A stretch of 64,000 nucleotides of DNA. Source: Saccharum officinarum (Eukaryota; Streptophyta; Magnoliopsida; Poales; Poaceae). Where the stretch lies: positions 46,671,880-46,735,879 of the forward strand of contig CM036197.1 in the NCBI GenBank assembly GCA_020631735.1. Direction: 5' to 3'. The notes beneath the pieces are model-generated. The model had not been told where the DNA came from and ran no database searches. It saw only the letters and a program-made list of their open reading frames with translations. A program made the translations under genes and the position numbers. Positions 62,549 through 64,000 of the stretch are shown here, piece after piece; position 1 is the first letter of the stretch, and each line of letters begins with the position of its first letter.

Positions 62549-63281
62549 TGTAACACCCCTGGTGTTAAGCATGCATTAGGCATTTGCTAATCATATGCAT
62601 AAGCATCATCATGCACTCATAAACATCACATGAAATATAAACATGAAACATGGATGTTGCATATGTTTGTTTAATTAAGTTGATGCTAGGTTGATGCTTG
62701 TCATGCCTTGTATGTGCTTGTTTGTTAATGTAAACAACTTAGAAATGTTTTGAAAACAATTTGGAGCAAAGTTTATTTTGAAAGCTTTTCCAAAATAGAC
62801 TTCTAAAAATAATTCTCCAAAATACAGTTTTGATTTAAAAATGGACTTTAAATCCCTATTTCAAAATCTAGTTGGAATTTCAAAATGTACCCTAAAGCAA
62901 TGTTGTAGAGAATGAAATTTTGAACAACTTTTGTTTTGAGGTTATTTTCAGAAAATGTCTTTTACTTGATCAAAATGAGCTTTTGAGGGCTGTTAGTGTA
63001 AAAAGGAAAAAGAAAAGAAATTTCTTTTGATTTGGGCCGACCGCCTCCCTTCTCGGCCCATGGCCGAAGCCGGCCCGGTCTGACTCCGCCCCCGCTCCCG
63101 CGTTCGGCCACACGCGCCCGCGTCGTGCCCTGACCGCCGGCAGCATGCGCTCACCACGTGGCGCGCGCTCGCCGTCGCCGGCGTACGAGTGGTGCCTCTG
63201 TGGCCCCCGCCGCGCCCCAGGTTTGCAAAACCAGCAGCAACGCCTCGCCCTGCTCGCTCCACCTCGCCATTTCGCTCCGCT
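62549..63281 (+). mobile_element. 5' part of a chromovirus LTR related to LTR1
   Basis: Starts TGTAACACCCCTGGTGTTAA after AGACG and follows LTR1 in layout: GCATGCATTAGGCATTTGC, then CAATGTTGTAGAGAATGAAA, then a GC-rich block from about 63040. After 63281 an unrelated segment intervenes. The end of the LTR is beyond the window or lost, so solo or full-length status is unknown. Confidence 0.75.
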
Positions 63282-63708
63282 GAAGGTCTAAATTGGCTAG
63301 AGGGGGTGAATAGCCTAAACTAAAACTCTACAGATCACTAGAGCAAAGATTAGTAATACAAAAGACGATAAATGTGGTTTGCTCTGGCTCTAAGTGTTAA
63401 GCAAGCCACCTAGTTACAATTCTAGTTACCTAATGTCTCTATGGCACACACAAGCTAGGTTGCTACAACTACTACTACCTAGAGAGCTAGCAACAAGAAC
63501 AAACACAACTAAATAAGCTAAAACACAAGGTAAAATTACGGTAAGTAAATGATGGGAAGATGATTTTATACCGACGTGTAGAGGCAAGTGAACCAATGAA
63601 GAATATCAAAGTGAAGCCAATTACCGGGAGATAATCAATCACAATATCAAGAGAGACACCAATATTTTCTCTCGAGGTTCACGTGCTTGCCGGCACGCTA
63701 GTCCCCGG
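63282..63708. mobile_element. Insertion inside the GC-rich part of the LTR
   Basis: From TGAAGGTCTAAATTGGCTAG to about CACGCTAGTCCCCG the sequence is AT-rich and unlike the flanks. After it GC-rich sequence resumes with GGCGTACG, a word also present before the insertion (63180). The GAGGGGGTGAATAGCC start and CTCGAGGTTCACGTGCTTGC end recall repeat ends common in grass retrotransposons. I could not define terminal repeats or a target duplication. Confidence 0.4.
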
Positions 63709-64000
63709 CGTACGGCGCCGCTCAACGTGTGGTCGCTGTGGCCCCCGTCGCTCCGCGCGCTCTCGCCTTAACCACGCCCGGCTCGCTCTGCCTCGCTCCA
63801 GTTCACCTCGCCTCGCTCGCCCCACCGCAGCAGCCAGCCGAGCGGCTTTCTCCGCCACCGCGAGCCACCGCAGCACTTGTCGTCGTCGTGCTCCTCCACC
63901 GCACCTCCATTGCCCAATTCGTCTTGCCCACCGCTCTGCCTCCCCTTGTTGTTGCTGTTGCGCCCGCTCTCGCCGTTGGAAGCGCCAAGGTAAAGCCCCT
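63709..64000. other. GC-rich sequence at window end
   Basis: Probably continuation of the LTR GC-rich block. Rich in CTCGCC and CCACCGC words. Ends in AAGGTAAAG, which could be a splice donor, but no gene can be supported. Confidence 0.35.

Overview
The window looks like nuclear DNA from a panicoid grass, probably Andropogoneae (sorghum, sugarcane or Miscanthus type). The evidence is spliced plant genes with GC-rich first exons, chromovirus (Ty3/gypsy) LTRs of 4-5 kb, many Tourist and Stowaway MITEs, and a 100-N assembly gap at 12261-12360. Three genes have complete exon structures that I could rebuild. They are a PRE/ILI-type atypical HLH regulator (minus strand, 15984-16414, 2 exons, 103 aa), an ABCB19-like auxin-exporter ABC transporter (minus strand, 38042-44336, 9 exons, 1266 aa) and an EB1-type microtubule plus-end protein (plus strand, 55576-60546, 8 exons, 269 aa). 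They look like independent housekeeping or growth genes, not a cluster.

Layout. Bases 1-7123 are LINE debris, a solo LTR with perfect 5-bp target duplications (LTR1), a spacer and the start of a second solo LTR (LTR2). LTR2 is split at 7124 by a reverse-oriented chromovirus whose 3' LTR (LTR3) and pol/chromodomain tail run into the gap. Bases 12361-20433 are intergenic DNA with the PRE/ILI gene. Bases 21355-28716 are a second, nearly identical copy of 1-7123. This copy has gained a 227-bp hAT MITE, and its LTR2 continues intact to 31564. Bases 31565-34460 hold a small CxxC-motif ORF, a broken mariner-like transposase, a tRNA-like remnant, and Tourist and Stowaway MITEs. Bases 34460-38041 are intergenic. 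ABCB19 follows, then about 11 kb of MITE-rich DNA up to EB1. The right end (61-64 kb) is repeat debris and a further chromovirus LTR start.

The most unusual items are these. (1) A complete small LTR retrotransposon sits in the last EB1 intron. Directly after its primer-binding site, where gag normally starts, it encodes a 292-aa protein with three IQ (calmodulin-binding-like) motifs and no recognisable gag or pol. (2) A short acidic C-terminal reading frame is shared by the three diverged chromovirus LTR types. (3) The near-identical 7-kb duplication lies on both sides of an assembly gap and is either a recent segmental duplication or an assembly artefact. All coordinates and translations were read by eye; no database search was run.
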